Assembly: GCF_900323885.1 (NCBI RefSeq)
Contig: NZ_OOHJ01000013.1
Location: 62,001-126,000 of the forward strand
DNA length: 64,000 nucleotides
From: [Actinomadura] parvosata subsp. kistnae
GTDB lineage: Bacteria; Actinomycetota; Actinomycetes; Streptosporangiales; Streptosporangiaceae
Reading direction: 5' to 3'
The notes beneath the pieces are model-generated. The model saw only the letters and a program-made list of their open reading frames with translations, had not been told where the DNA came from and did not search any database. Positions 24,103-33,803 of the stretch are shown here, piece after piece. The translations under genes and the position numbers were made by a program. The stretch's first letter is position 1. Every line of letters starts with the position of its first letter.

Positions 24103-24900
24103 ATGGCCGCCCTTTCTCCTGACGCGTTCCTGCTCACCGGCCGCGTGGCCGTCGTCACCGGGGCGGCCAGGGGCATCGGCCTGGCGATCGCGGAGGCGTT
24201 CGCCGCGATGGGGGCCCACGTCGCGGTCTGCGACCGCGACAAACCCGACCGCGACTCGCCCGATCGTGACAAGCCCGACGGCGAGCTGGCGATGACGCTC
24301 GACGTGCGCGACCACCTGGCGGCGGAGGTGTTCGCCCAGGCGGTACGCGAGCGCTGGGGCCGCGTGGACGTGCTGGTCAACAACGCGGGCGGCACCTTCC
24401 ACGCCGGGTTCGCCGACACCTCGGCGCGCGGCGAGCAGACCCTCATCGAGGAGAATTTCACGCAGGTCACCGGCATGATCCGGCGCCTGCTGCCGATGAT
24501 GGGGACGGGCGGTTCGATCATCAACGTGACGTCGAGCGAGGCCCACCAGGCCGCGCCCGGGTTCGCCGTGTACGCGGCGATGAAGGCGGCCGTGGAGAGC
24601 CTGACGAGGACGCTGGCGCTGGAGCTGGCACCGCAGGGCATCCGGGTGAACGCCATCGCCCCCGACGCGATCCGCACCGAGGGCGAGGCGGGCGTGCGCG
24701 AGCGCATGCTGGCCCGCCCGCTGCCCCATGAGCTGCCCTACGAGCCGGTACGCGTGCCGCCGCTCGGCCACCTGGGCGAGCCGGGCGACGCCGCCGCGGC
24801 GGCCGTGTTCCTGGCCGGAGACGCGGCCAGGTTCGTGACGGGCACGACGCTGCACGTGGACGGCGGCATCAACGCGGCCGGCGGCTGGCGACGAACCTAG
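24103..24900 (+). CDS. SDR-family oxidoreductase
   Basis: 265 aa from the second of two close in-frame ATGs (24097, 24103); no clear ribosome site. TGAARGIG is the cofactor loop, VLVNNAGG the NNAG block, IINVTSSEA the Ser strand and YAAMKAAVESL the YxxxK pair; HVDGGINAAGGW is a typical SDR ending. After beta-2 the sequence CDRDKPDRDSPDRDKPD is a small internal repeat not seen in relatives; it falls where the adenosine-binding loop normally is. Its last codons seed a 21-bp array. Confidence 0.9.
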   Translation: MAALSPDAFLLTGRVAVVTGAARGIGLAIAEAFAAMGAHVAVCDRDKPDRDSPDRDKPDGELAMTLDVRDHLAAEVFAQAVRERWGRVDVLVNNAGGTFHAGFADTSARGEQTLIEENFTQVTGMIRRLLPMMGTGGSIINVTSSEAHQAAPGFAVYAAMKAAVESLTRTLALELAPQGIRVNAIAPDAIRTEGEAGVRERMLARPLPHELPYEPVRVPPLGHLGEPGDAAAAAVFLAGDAARFVTGTTLHVDGGINAAGGWRRT

Positions 24901-24962
24901 TGCGGCTCGCGACCCACCCAGTGCGGCTCGCGGCGAACCCGGTGCGGCTGGCCGCGAACCCA
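24879..24962. repeat. 21-bp tandem repeat, one coding and three downstream copies, at the SDR 3' end
   Basis: 24879-24899 (coding, ending with the ACC TA of the last codons) is followed by 24900-24920, 24921-24941 and 24942-24962, all of the form GTGCGGCTcGCGnCnAACCCn. The array fills the entire 76-nt gap to the convergent guaB1 gene. Confidence 0.85.
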
Positions 24963-24976
24963 GGACCCTAGGGACA

Positions 24977-26473
<1,497 letters not shown>

Positions 26474-26512
26474 TTATGATCGGCCGGGACACTTTTGGGG
26501 GAGGGAGGGTCT

Positions 26513-26965
26513 GTGAACGTCACCGAACGGGCCGAACTGCTGGTGGTCGGTTTCGCCGTACGTACCACGAACGTCGATGAAATGGATCCGGCGCGGGCGA
26601 AACTGCCGGTTTTGTGGCAGCGGGCCGGTGCGCCCGGGGCCTTCGCGCATGTGCCCGGCCGCGTCGACGAGAACCTTTACGCGGTGCTCACCGACTACGA
26701 GAGCGACCATCACGGCGCTTACACGCAGATCGTGGGCACGGCCGTGCGCACGGTGCCGCGGCTGCCGGAGGGCATGGTGGCGGTGCGGGTGCCGGGCGGT
26801 CAGTCGCTGAAGCTGGAGGTACGCGGCCCGTTGCCGCAGGCGCTGGTCGAGGCGTGGCAGTCGGTGTGGAAGCACACCGAGTCGGGCGGCACGCCACCGC
26901 GTGCCTTCACGACGGATCTCGAGGTGCACCACCCCGACGGGGTGGATCTCTACATCGCGGTCTGA
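26513..26965 (+). CDS. GyrI-like/AraC effector-binding-domain protein
   Basis: 150 aa from a GTG with GGGAGGG upstream. It is a single SOUL/GyrI-like domain: ELLVVGFAVRTTNVDEMDPAR, LYAVLTDYESDHHGAYTQIVGTAV and the closing HHPDGVDLYIAV are typical. No DNA-binding domain is attached, so it is a stand-alone small-molecule-binding or hydrolase-like version. Partner and ligand unknown. Its stop is 4 nt from the convergent TetR gene. Confidence 0.85.
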   Translation: MNVTERAELLVVGFAVRTTNVDEMDPARAKLPVLWQRAGAPGAFAHVPGRVDENLYAVLTDYESDHHGAYTQIVGTAVRTVPRLPEGMVAVRVPGGQSLKLEVRGPLPQALVEAWQSVWKHTESGGTPPRAFTTDLEVHHPDGVDLYIAV

Positions 26966-26969
26966 TCGG

Positions 26970-27494
26970 TCAGAGTAGTCCGAGCGCGACAGCCGCCGTC
27001 TCGACGGCCGTCGGCTTGACCTCCTCCAGCGGCAGGTGCGCGAACTCCACCGCGCAGTCGGACATGCCGCCCAGCGCCACCGTGGCGCGGATCTGCTGCT
27101 CCAGCCCGAGCTCAGGGCCGAGCAGCCTGGCGACCAGCTCCCGCCGCCATTCGAACATGCGCGTGCCGAGGTCGAGGAAGCCGAGCGTGGACAGGTCGCG
27201 CACCATCATCACGATCACCTCGCGGTGCCGCCAGATCAGCTCGAAGTAGTCGGCGAGCAGCTCGCGCGGCTCGCCTGCCTGGCCCCGGTCGCGCAGGAAC
27301 CGCTCGATGTCCTCCACCAGCGGCTGCACGATGCTGCGCACGAGGTCGTCGCGTGAGGAGAAGTGGTAGTAGAGCGCGGGTTTGGTGATGCCCAGCCGTT
27401 CGGAGATCTGGCGCAGGCTGGTGTTCTGGACGCCCTGCTGCACGAACAGCTCGCGGGCCACCGCCTGGATGCGGCTCTTGGTGTCACTGGGCAT
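26970..27494 (-). CDS. TetR-family transcriptional repressor
   Basis: 174 aa from an ATG. HTH: KSRIQAVARELFVQQGVQNTSLRQISERLGITKPALYYHFSSRDDL, a textbook TetR sequence. The C-terminal part (ELIWRHREVIVMMVRDLSTLG) is short and of unknown ligand. The 79-bp gap to the divergent FAD monooxygenase gene holds two matching 16-bp operators, so it very likely represses both itself and the monooxygenase. Confidence 0.92.
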   Translation of the reverse strand: MPSDTKSRIQAVARELFVQQGVQNTSLRQISERLGITKPALYYHFSSRDDLVRSIVQPLVEDIERFLRDRGQAGEPRELLADYFELIWRHREVIVMMVRDLSTLGFLDLGTRMFEWRRELVARLLGPELGLEQQIRATVALGGMSDCAVEFAHLPLEEVKPTAVETAAVALGLL

Positions 27495-27509
27495 GATCCG
27501 AGGATATCC

Positions 27510-27565
27510 CTTACCTACCGTTAAGTCAGACGGCGTGCTAGCGTACTTACTTAACGATAGGTAAG
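27510..27565. promoter_or_regulatory. Twin TetR operators
   Basis: CTTACCTACCGTTAAG (27510-27525) and, inverted, CTTACCTATCGTTAAG (27565-27550) differ by one base and are each imperfect dyads. The second overlaps the start of the AAGGAGG ribosome site of the monooxygenase gene. Centre-to-centre distance is 40 bp, near four helical turns, which would allow cooperative binding on one face. Confidence 0.8.
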
Positions 27566-27573
27566 GAGGGGTC

Positions 27574-28797
27574 ATGCGGGTTCTCATCTCGGGCGCGAGC
27601 ATCGCGGGGCCGGTGCTGGCGTACTGGCTGACCAGGTACGGCTTCGACGTGACCGTCGTCGAGCGGGCCCCGGCGCTGCGCAAGACGGGCGGCCACGCGG
27701 TCGACCTGTTCCGCCCCGCCATGGACATCGCCGAGCGGATGGGCGTGCTGGACGACGTGCTGGCCAAGAAGACCGGCACGGAATGGCTCACCGTGTACGA
27801 CGAGGCCGGCGCGCCCCTCGCCGAGCTGGAGCTGCGGCGGATCTTCGGCGCCGTCTCCGACCGGCACGTCGAGATCATGCGCGACGACCTCAGCGAGATC
27901 CTCTACGACGCCACCCGCCACGACGCCGCCTACGTCTTCGGCGACTCCATCACCTCGATCGCAGGCGACGGCGAGGTCACCTTCGAGCGCGGCGCGCCCG
28001 CCCGGTTCGACCTGGTGATCGGCGCCGACGGCCTGCACTCCAACGTGCGCCGCCTGGTCTTCGGCCCCGAGTCCCGCTACACCACGTGGATCGGCGGGTA
28101 CCTGGCGGTCGCCTCCGTCCCCAACCACCTGGGGCTGGACGGCCGCATGGTGGGCGTGGCGGGCGCCGGCCGGATGGGCGGCATGTACGCGGCCGCGCAC
28201 ATGGCCGACGCGCGGGCGATGTTCCTGTTCAGGACGGAGGAGCCGCTCGACTACCACCACCGCGACGTCGCCCGGCAGAAGGAGCTGCTGCGCGCGCACT
28301 TCGGCGACCTGGGCTGGGAGATCCCGAGGCTGCTGGACGAGGTGGAGCGCACGCCCGCCTTCTACTTCGACTCGATCACCCAGCTCCGCCTCGACACGTG
28401 GTCACGCGGCCGGGTCTCGCTCGTGGGCGACGCCGGCTACTGCCCGGGCCCGGCCGTCGGGGGCAGCACGAGCCTGGCGGTGGTGGGGGCGTACGTGCTG
28501 GCGGGGGAGCTGGCGGCGCACGGCGGCGACCACACGCGGGCCTTCCCGGCGTACGAGGCGGAGCTGGGCGAGTACGTGCGCCGCAGCCGGGCGTTCGCGG
28601 TGAACGCGGCACGCAGGATCGTGCCGGGCAGCCGGTTCGACCTGTGGGCGATGGCGCGCCTGGTGCGGCTGATCAACCACGTGCCCGTCGGCCTGACCAG
28701 GGCCGCGGTCAAGCTGGCCGGCCGCAACATGCGCCTGCACGACGCGATCAGGCTCAAGGACTACGCAGCACCACGGGAAACGACGTCACGCCCCTGA
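27574..28797 (+). CDS. FAD-dependent monooxygenase (tetracycline-destructase-like group)
   Basis: 407 aa, starting MRVLISGASIAGPVLAYWL (GxxxxG variant of the FAD loop, typical of the TetX-like group), with KTGGHAVDLFRPAMDI, DLVIGADGLHSNVRRLVF (DG motif) and GRVSLVGDAGYCPGPAVGGSTSLAVVGAYVLAGEL (GD motif). Relatives hydroxylate polyketides or drugs. AAGGAGG gives a strong ribosome site, probably masked when the TetR protein is bound. The last 44 bp overlap the convergent P450 gene. Confidence 0.9.
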   Translation: MRVLISGASIAGPVLAYWLTRYGFDVTVVERAPALRKTGGHAVDLFRPAMDIAERMGVLDDVLAKKTGTEWLTVYDEAGAPLAELELRRIFGAVSDRHVEIMRDDLSEILYDATRHDAAYVFGDSITSIAGDGEVTFERGAPARFDLVIGADGLHSNVRRLVFGPESRYTTWIGGYLAVASVPNHLGLDGRMVGVAGAGRMGGMYAAAHMADARAMFLFRTEEPLDYHHRDVARQKELLRAHFGDLGWEIPRLLDEVERTPAFYFDSITQLRLDTWSRGRVSLVGDAGYCPGPAVGGSTSLAVVGAYVLAGELAAHGGDHTRAFPAYEAELGEYVRRSRAFAVNAARRIVPGSRFDLWAMARLVRLINHVPVGLTRAAVKLAGRNMRLHDAIRLKDYAAPRETTSRP

Positions 28798-29905
28798 CGA
28801 AGGCGTTGGGCAGGATGCGCGGCCCCTCGGAGTCGGCCCACGCGGCCGAGCCCACCCGGGCCAGCCACTCCTCGAAGAAGATCCGCAGCTCCAGCCGGGC
28901 CAGCGCCGCGCCCAGGCAGAAGTGGGTGCCCAGGCCGAACGCGATGTGCCCGCCCGGCTTCCTGGTCACGTCGAAGACGTCGGGGTCGGTGAACACCTCG
29001 GGGTCCCGGTTCGCCGACCCGTACATGAGCAGCACCTGCTGGCCCGCGCGGATCTCCTGCCCGTGCAGGACGGTGTCGCGGGTGGCGGCCCGGCACATGT
29101 TCAGGATCGGCGTGGTCCAGCGGATGAACTCCTCCACCGCCCCCTCCATCAGGCCGGGGTCGGCGCGCAGCAGGCGCCACTGGTCCGGATGGCGGATCAG
29201 CGCGTCGATGGCGGTGGCGATGACCGTCCTGGTGGTCTCGGCGCCGCCGTCGAGCAGCAGCAGCGCGTCGTTGGCCAGGCACTCGTCGTCGTAGCCGGGG
29301 GTGGCGCACCACAGGGACAGCAGGTCGTCGCGCGGGTCGGCGCGCCGCCGCGCGGCCAGCTCCAGCACGGCCTGGCCGTACTCGCCGGCGGCCACGGCGG
29401 CCTCGTGGGTGACGTAACGCAGCCCGCCGCCGGCCACGATCGTGGTCTCGGACCAGTGCTTGAGCCGGGGCCAGTCCTCGTCGGGGAAGCCGAGCAGCCA
29501 GCCGATCATGCGGGCGGGCAGCGGCGCGGCCAGCTCGGTCACCGCGTCCACCGTGCCCCGTTCGAGCGCCTTGGTGATCAGCTCGACGACGACCTCGCGG
29601 ACGCGGTCCGCGTAGCGGTCGTGCACGTGGCGGGGCGTGAAGCGGCGGTAGACGAGGCGGCGGCGCTCGGCGTGCTCGGGGTCGTCCAGGCCGATCATGG
29701 ACGGCTCGGAGGGGAGCTGGGGGCGGTAGCCGACGGTGCTGGTCCACAGGCGGGGGTCGCGTTCGATGGCGGAGATGTCGGCGTGGCGGGAGACGCCCCA
29801 CAGGCCGTTGGGCTCGTCGCGGTAGACGGGGGCGTGCTCGCGCAGCCAGGCGTAGACGGGGGAGGGGTCGCCGGCGTAGAGGTCGCCGTCGAGTAAGTCG
29901 ATCAT
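28754..29905 (-). CDS. Cytochrome P450
   Basis: 383 aa. The I-helix is ALLLLDGGAETTRTVIATA, the K-helix EEFIRWTTP (ExxR) and the heme loop HIAFGLGTHFCLGAALARLELRIFFEEW with the Cys thiolate ligand. Bacterial class I P450, so it needs ferredoxin and a reductase, neither of which is adjacent. Its ATG overlaps the stop of the CaiB-like gene (ATGA), so it is made together with a CoA-transferase; a role in oxidising a carboxylic or steroid-like substrate fits (inference). Confidence 0.93.
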   Translation of the reverse strand: MIDLLDGDLYAGDPSPVYAWLREHAPVYRDEPNGLWGVSRHADISAIERDPRLWTSTVGYRPQLPSEPSMIGLDDPEHAERRRLVYRRFTPRHVHDRYADRVREVVVELITKALERGTVDAVTELAAPLPARMIGWLLGFPDEDWPRLKHWSETTIVAGGGLRYVTHEAAVAAGEYGQAVLELAARRRADPRDDLLSLWCATPGYDDECLANDALLLLDGGAETTRTVIATAIDALIRHPDQWRLLRADPGLMEGAVEEFIRWTTPILNMCRAATRDTVLHGQEIRAGQQVLLMYGSANRDPEVFTDPDVFDVTRKPGGHIAFGLGTHFCLGAALARLELRIFFEEWLARVGSAAWADSEGPRILPNAFVRGVTSFPVVLRSP

Positions 29906-31023
29906 GCGAGTACCCCTTGGGCGCGTAGCTTGTCCGCCTCCTCCTGGGGCAGGCCCCAGCCGGACAGGTCGTCCAGGCGGGTGGCGGGGGACAGGTCCTG
30001 CGCCGGCACGCCGAGCAGGCGCGGCGCGGGCGCGGGGTGGGTGACGCCGCCGACCTTGAGGAACGAGCGGCGGGCGGCGTTGTGCGGGTGCTCGGGCGCC
30101 TCGGCCATCGACAGGACGGGCGAGACGCAGGCGTCGGAGCCGTCGAAGATCGCCTCCCACTCGGCGCGCGTGCGCTTCCTGAACTCCTCGGCCAGGCGGG
30201 CCTTGAGCGCGGGCCACTGGGCGCGGTCGTTCCTGTCGGGCAGGTCGGTCAGGCCCATGAGGCCGGTCATGGCCGCCCAGAACTGCGGCTCCAGCGAGCC
30301 CACGGCCACGTACTCGCCGTCGGCGGTCTCGTACGTGTCGTACTGCGGGGCGCCGGTGTCGAGCAGGTTCGTGCCGTGCGGGCCCCAGTGGCCGCTCTGG
30401 ACCGCCTGGTAGAACATCGAGAACAGGATCGCGGCGCCGTCCACCATGGCCGCGTCGATCACCCGGCCGAGGCCGGTGCGCTCGCGCTCGTACAGGGCCA
30501 GCAGCACCCCGTACGCGAGCATGAGGCCGCCGCCGGCGAAGTCGCCGAGGATGTTGATCGGCGGGGTCGGCTTCTCCCCCTCGCGGCCCAGCATCGACAG
30601 CACGCCGGAGACGGCGATGTAGTCGATGTCGTGCCCGGCCGTCGGGGCGAGCGGCCCGTCCTGCCCCCATCCGGTCATCCGGCCGTAGATCAGCCGCTCG
30701 TTGATCGCGTGCAGGTCGTCGGGGCCGATGCCGAGCCGTTCCGCCACTCCCGGGCGGAACACCTCGATCACGACGTCGGCGTGCCGGACCAGCTCCTTGA
30801 ACGCGGCCACCCCCTCGGGCGCCTTCAGATCCAGCCCGATCGTGTGCTTGCCGCGGTCCATGACGTCGGCGCGCGGGCGGTCGGAAACCGCCTTCACCCT
30901 GTCGATACGCAGGACTTCCGCACCGTGATCGGCTAGCATCATCCCGGCGAACGGCCCAGGGGCGAGCCCGGCGAGCTCCAGCACGCGCACCCCGGACAGC
31001 GGACCTCGGCGAACCTCAGGCAT
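29902..31023 (-). CDS. CaiB/BaiF-family CoA-transferase
   Basis: 373 aa from the ATG at 31023 with GGAGAGG upstream. LSGVRVLELAGLAPGPFAGMMLADHGAEVLRIDR is the family start, with LKAPEGVAAFKELVRHADVVIEVFRPGVAERLG and GWGQDGPLAPTAGHDIDYIAVSG holding the active-site Asp. The sequence resembles alpha-methylacyl-CoA racemase as much as class III CoA-transferases, so either reaction on a branched acyl-CoA is possible. It is the first gene of a two-gene operon with the P450. Confidence 0.9.
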   Translation of the reverse strand: MPEVRRGPLSGVRVLELAGLAPGPFAGMMLADHGAEVLRIDRVKAVSDRPRADVMDRGKHTIGLDLKAPEGVAAFKELVRHADVVIEVFRPGVAERLGIGPDDLHAINERLIYGRMTGWGQDGPLAPTAGHDIDYIAVSGVLSMLGREGEKPTPPINILGDFAGGGLMLAYGVLLALYERERTGLGRVIDAAMVDGAAILFSMFYQAVQSGHWGPHGTNLLDTGAPQYDTYETADGEYVAVGSLEPQFWAAMTGLMGLTDLPDRNDRAQWPALKARLAEEFRKRTRAEWEAIFDGSDACVSPVLSMAEAPEHPHNAARRSFLKVGGVTHPAPAPRLLGVPAQDLSPATRLDDLSGWGLPQEEADKLRAQGVLA

Positions 31024-31162
31024 CGGCCTCTCCTTGCTGTGGACCCTGCCCCAGTAGAACAACATTCGGTGAACTGGTGCAAGCGGCCTTTCCGACCTTC
31101 CGGCGAACAACTGGGAGGTATGGGAAACTTGCCCACTGTCGGGTGGTCAACAGGGGTAGGAA

Positions 31163-32701
31163 ATGGTTTCGGATAGCAACCGGCTCATCTCAGGGCGCTA
31201 CCAGTTACTGCGCGAGTTGGGCCGCGGGGGAATGGGCGTGGTCTGGGAAGGCCGCGACACTTTGCTCAACCGGCAGGTGGCCATCAAAGAGGTCCTCCTG
31301 CCGGACACGCTGTCGTCCGGCGACCGGGAGCGCCAGCTCCTGAGGACCGCTCGCGAGGCACGCACCGCCGCCAAGCTCAACCATCCCTCGGTCGTCGCCG
31401 TGTACGACGTCATCGAGGAGGACGGCCGGCCGTGGATCGTGATGGAGCTGGTCAGCCATCCGACGGTCGAGCAGGTCGTGCTCACCTCGGGCGCGCTGCC
31501 GGTGCGGGAGGCGGCCGAGCTGGGCAGGCAGGTGCTGTCCGCGCTGCGGACCGCGCACGCGGCCGGCATCCTGCACCGTGACGTCAAGCCGAGCAACATC
31601 CTGCTGTCCGAGGACGGCCGGGCGGTGCTCATGGACTTCGGCATCGCCACCGTCGAGGGCGACTCCTCGCTGACCAGGACCGGCATGGTGACCGGCTCGC
31701 CGAGCTTCCTGGCGCCCGAACGGGTGCGCGCGGAGAACGCCGGACCGGCCTCCGACCTGTGGTCGCTGGGCGCCACGCTGTACGCGTGCATGGTGGGCCG
31801 CTCGCCGTTCGAGCGCGGCGACCCCATGGCCACGCTCAACGCGCTGCTCACCGAGGAGCCGGACTACCGCAGGATCCCGCCGATCATGCACCCGGTCCTG
31901 AAGGGCCTGCTCCAGAAGGAGCCCCAGGACCGCGTGGACGCGGAGGAGGCCGACCGGCTGCTCGCGGCCATCATCGCCGCCAAGCCCCCGGCCGGCGACC
32001 TCGACGTCCCGGAGAAGCCGAAGGGGCAGGGCCCCGGCCGGGCCCTGCTCGCGGCCGCCGCGACGGTGGTGCTGGTGCTCACGGGCGGCGCGGTCGCGTA
32101 CTTCAGGACCGCCACGCCGGCCGAGGGCGCGCCGCGCGCCACCACGCAGCCGGCCGCCGCGACCCAGGCGATCACGCCCAGCGCGGCGCCGTCGCCGAGC
32201 GCGACCCGCTCCGCCACGCCGACGCCCAGCGTGACCAGGGCCGCGCCCGCCGTGCGGGCGTACAAGTCGCGCGGCGGCTGGTCCGTCCTGCGGCCCATGG
32301 GCTGGCGGGGCGCGATCAACGAGGCCTCCACCGAGTGGACCCGCCGCGACGGCAACGCCCACTTCGGCGTCGAGGCCGTCTACGCCAGCCTCGACCCGAA
32401 CCAGATCATCCGCGACGGGCAGGAGGCGCTCCGGCAGAACGCGCAGAGCGTGGTCACGCGGGGCCGCAGGACGCTCACCCACCACGGCGCCAAGGCCGTG
32501 CAGTGGGAGTTCACCTGGACGGCCGGCGAGGCGAACGACGCCCGCTGGGTCCGCCCCGGCACCCGCTACCACGAGATCCGCCGGGCGCTGGCGATCGGCG
32601 ACACCGCGTACGTGCTGTCGTGGACCGTCACCGAGGAGCAGTGGCTGCGCAACCGCGCCCTGATGCGCCAGGTGATCAACAGCTTTACTGTGGGGGGATG
32701 A
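31163..32701 (+). CDS. Membrane Ser/Thr protein kinase
   Basis: 512 aa. Kinase residues ~10-265: GRGGMGVVWEG (P-loop), VAIKEVLL (Lys), HRDVKPSNILL (catalytic loop), DFGIA, and SFLAPERV. One membrane helix at ~290-311, then a Pro/Thr/Ser linker and an extracellular domain of ~150 residues (SRGGWSVLRPMGWRGAI ... YVLSWTVTEEQW) of a type common in Streptosporangiaceae kinases, not PASTA. The stop overlaps the start of the dehydrogenase gene (ATGA), an unusual pairing that suggests a shared signal or simply co-transcription. Confidence 0.93.
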   Translation: MVSDSNRLISGRYQLLRELGRGGMGVVWEGRDTLLNRQVAIKEVLLPDTLSSGDRERQLLRTAREARTAAKLNHPSVVAVYDVIEEDGRPWIVMELVSHPTVEQVVLTSGALPVREAAELGRQVLSALRTAHAAGILHRDVKPSNILLSEDGRAVLMDFGIATVEGDSSLTRTGMVTGSPSFLAPERVRAENAGPASDLWSLGATLYACMVGRSPFERGDPMATLNALLTEEPDYRRIPPIMHPVLKGLLQKEPQDRVDAEEADRLLAAIIAAKPPAGDLDVPEKPKGQGPGRALLAAAATVVLVLTGGAVAYFRTATPAEGAPRATTQPAAATQAITPSAAPSPSATRSATPTPSVTRAAPAVRAYKSRGGWSVLRPMGWRGAINEASTEWTRRDGNAHFGVEAVYASLDPNQIIRDGQEALRQNAQSVVTRGRRTLTHHGAKAVQWEFTWTAGEANDARWVRPGTRYHEIRRALAIGDTAYVLSWTVTEEQWLRNRALMRQVINSFTVGG

Positions 32702-33681
32702 GCCCCTGGAACCTGCTCGCCCTCCCGCCGCTGCCCGAGCACGCCATGCGCCGCCTGCTCGGCCCGCTCGGCGACCGGGTGACGCTGCGTGTGCCGGCCT
32801 CCCGCGACAGGAAGGCGCTGCTGGCGGCGCTGCCGGCCGCGGAGATCGTGCTCGGCGACTGGACGGGCACGCTCGTCATGGACGCCGGCGCGGTCGCCGC
32901 GGCGCCCCGCCTGGCGTTCGTGCAGCAGCCGTCCGTGGGCGTGGACGGCCATGACCTCGCCGCCCTGGCGGCGGCGGGGGTGCCGCTGGCCAACACGCCG
33001 GGCGTCAGCGCCGGCGCCGTCTCCGAGTGGTGCCTGGCCGCCACGCTGGCGCTGTCACGCAAGCTGATCGCGGCCGACGCCGCCGTGCGCGCGGGCGACT
33101 GGCCGCAGCAGGGCCTGCTGCCGCACGAGCTGCGCGGCCGGCGCACCGGCGTGATCGGCTACGGCCCGATCGGCGCCATGTGCGCGGACCTGTTCCGCGC
33201 GCTCGGCTGCGAGGTCACGTACTGGACCCGCACGCCCCGCCCTGACCCCGGCTACCAGGACCTCGACGCGCTCGTGTCCGGCAGCGACGTCGTGGTCGTC
33301 GTGATCGCGCTGTCGGACGAGACCCGCGGCCTCGTCGACCCCCGCCGCATGAAGCAGGGCGCCCTGCTCGTCAACGCGGCCAGGGGCGGCGTGGTGGACC
33401 AGGACGCGCTGGCCGAAGCCCTGCGCTCGGGCCACCTGGGCGGCGCCGCGCTGGACGTCTTCGACGTCGAGCCGCTCCCGGCCGGCGACCCGCTGCGCGA
33501 CCTGCCGAACGTCCTGCTCTCCCCGCACGTCGCGGGCGTCACGCCGGAGTCGACCGGACGCCTGGTCACCGCCGTCCTCGACAACCTCATGGCCGCCATG
33601 GACGGCCGCGCGGTGAAGGGCGTCGTGAACGGCGTATCGCCCAAGATCTCCAGGAAGTTTACGCAATCGCCTATCGCGTAG
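32698..33681 (+). CDS. D-2-hydroxyacid dehydrogenase
   Basis: 327 aa. NAD loop GVIGYGPIGAMCADLFRALG (GxGxxG), signature LLVNAARGGVVDQDALAEAL carrying the catalytic Arg, DVFDVEPLPAGDPL with the Glu, and LLSPHVAGVT with the His. The family interconverts 2-oxo acids and D-2-hydroxyacids. The specific acid cannot be read from the sequence. Translationally coupled to the kinase gene by ATGA. Confidence 0.92.
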   Translation: MSPWNLLALPPLPEHAMRRLLGPLGDRVTLRVPASRDRKALLAALPAAEIVLGDWTGTLVMDAGAVAAAPRLAFVQQPSVGVDGHDLAALAAAGVPLANTPGVSAGAVSEWCLAATLALSRKLIAADAAVRAGDWPQQGLLPHELRGRRTGVIGYGPIGAMCADLFRALGCEVTYWTRTPRPDPGYQDLDALVSGSDVVVVVIALSDETRGLVDPRRMKQGALLVNAARGGVVDQDALAEALRSGHLGGAALDVFDVEPLPAGDPLRDLPNVLLSPHVAGVTPESTGRLVTAVLDNLMAAMDGRAVKGVVNGVSPKISRKFTQSPIA

Positions 33682-33698
33682 GGGATTCACCTGGCACG

Positions 33699-33803
33699 AT
33701 GAACAGTTTTCGTGTCTTTAACGACCCCGGTCTGTTCGACGCCGCCCGCGGGAGATACGGTTTCACGGACGATCTCTACCAGCTCAAGGGGGTGCTTCCG
33801 TGA
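33699..33803 (+). CDS. 34-aa small ORF coupled to tmsA
   Basis: ATG 33699 to TGA 33803 encodes a peptide opening MNSFRVFNDPGLFDAARGR and ending YQLKGVLP. The stop overlaps the GTG of the next gene (GTGA), exactly as the other coupled pairs in this window. GGGGA lies 12 nt before the ATG. G/C at third positions is ~73%, lower than real neighbours (~90%) but well above the ~50% I count in a nearby non-coding frame. It may be a genuine micro-protein or a leader that couples translation. I do not recognise the sequence. Confidence 0.5.
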   Translation: MNSFRVFNDPGLFDAARGRYGFTDDLYQLKGVLP

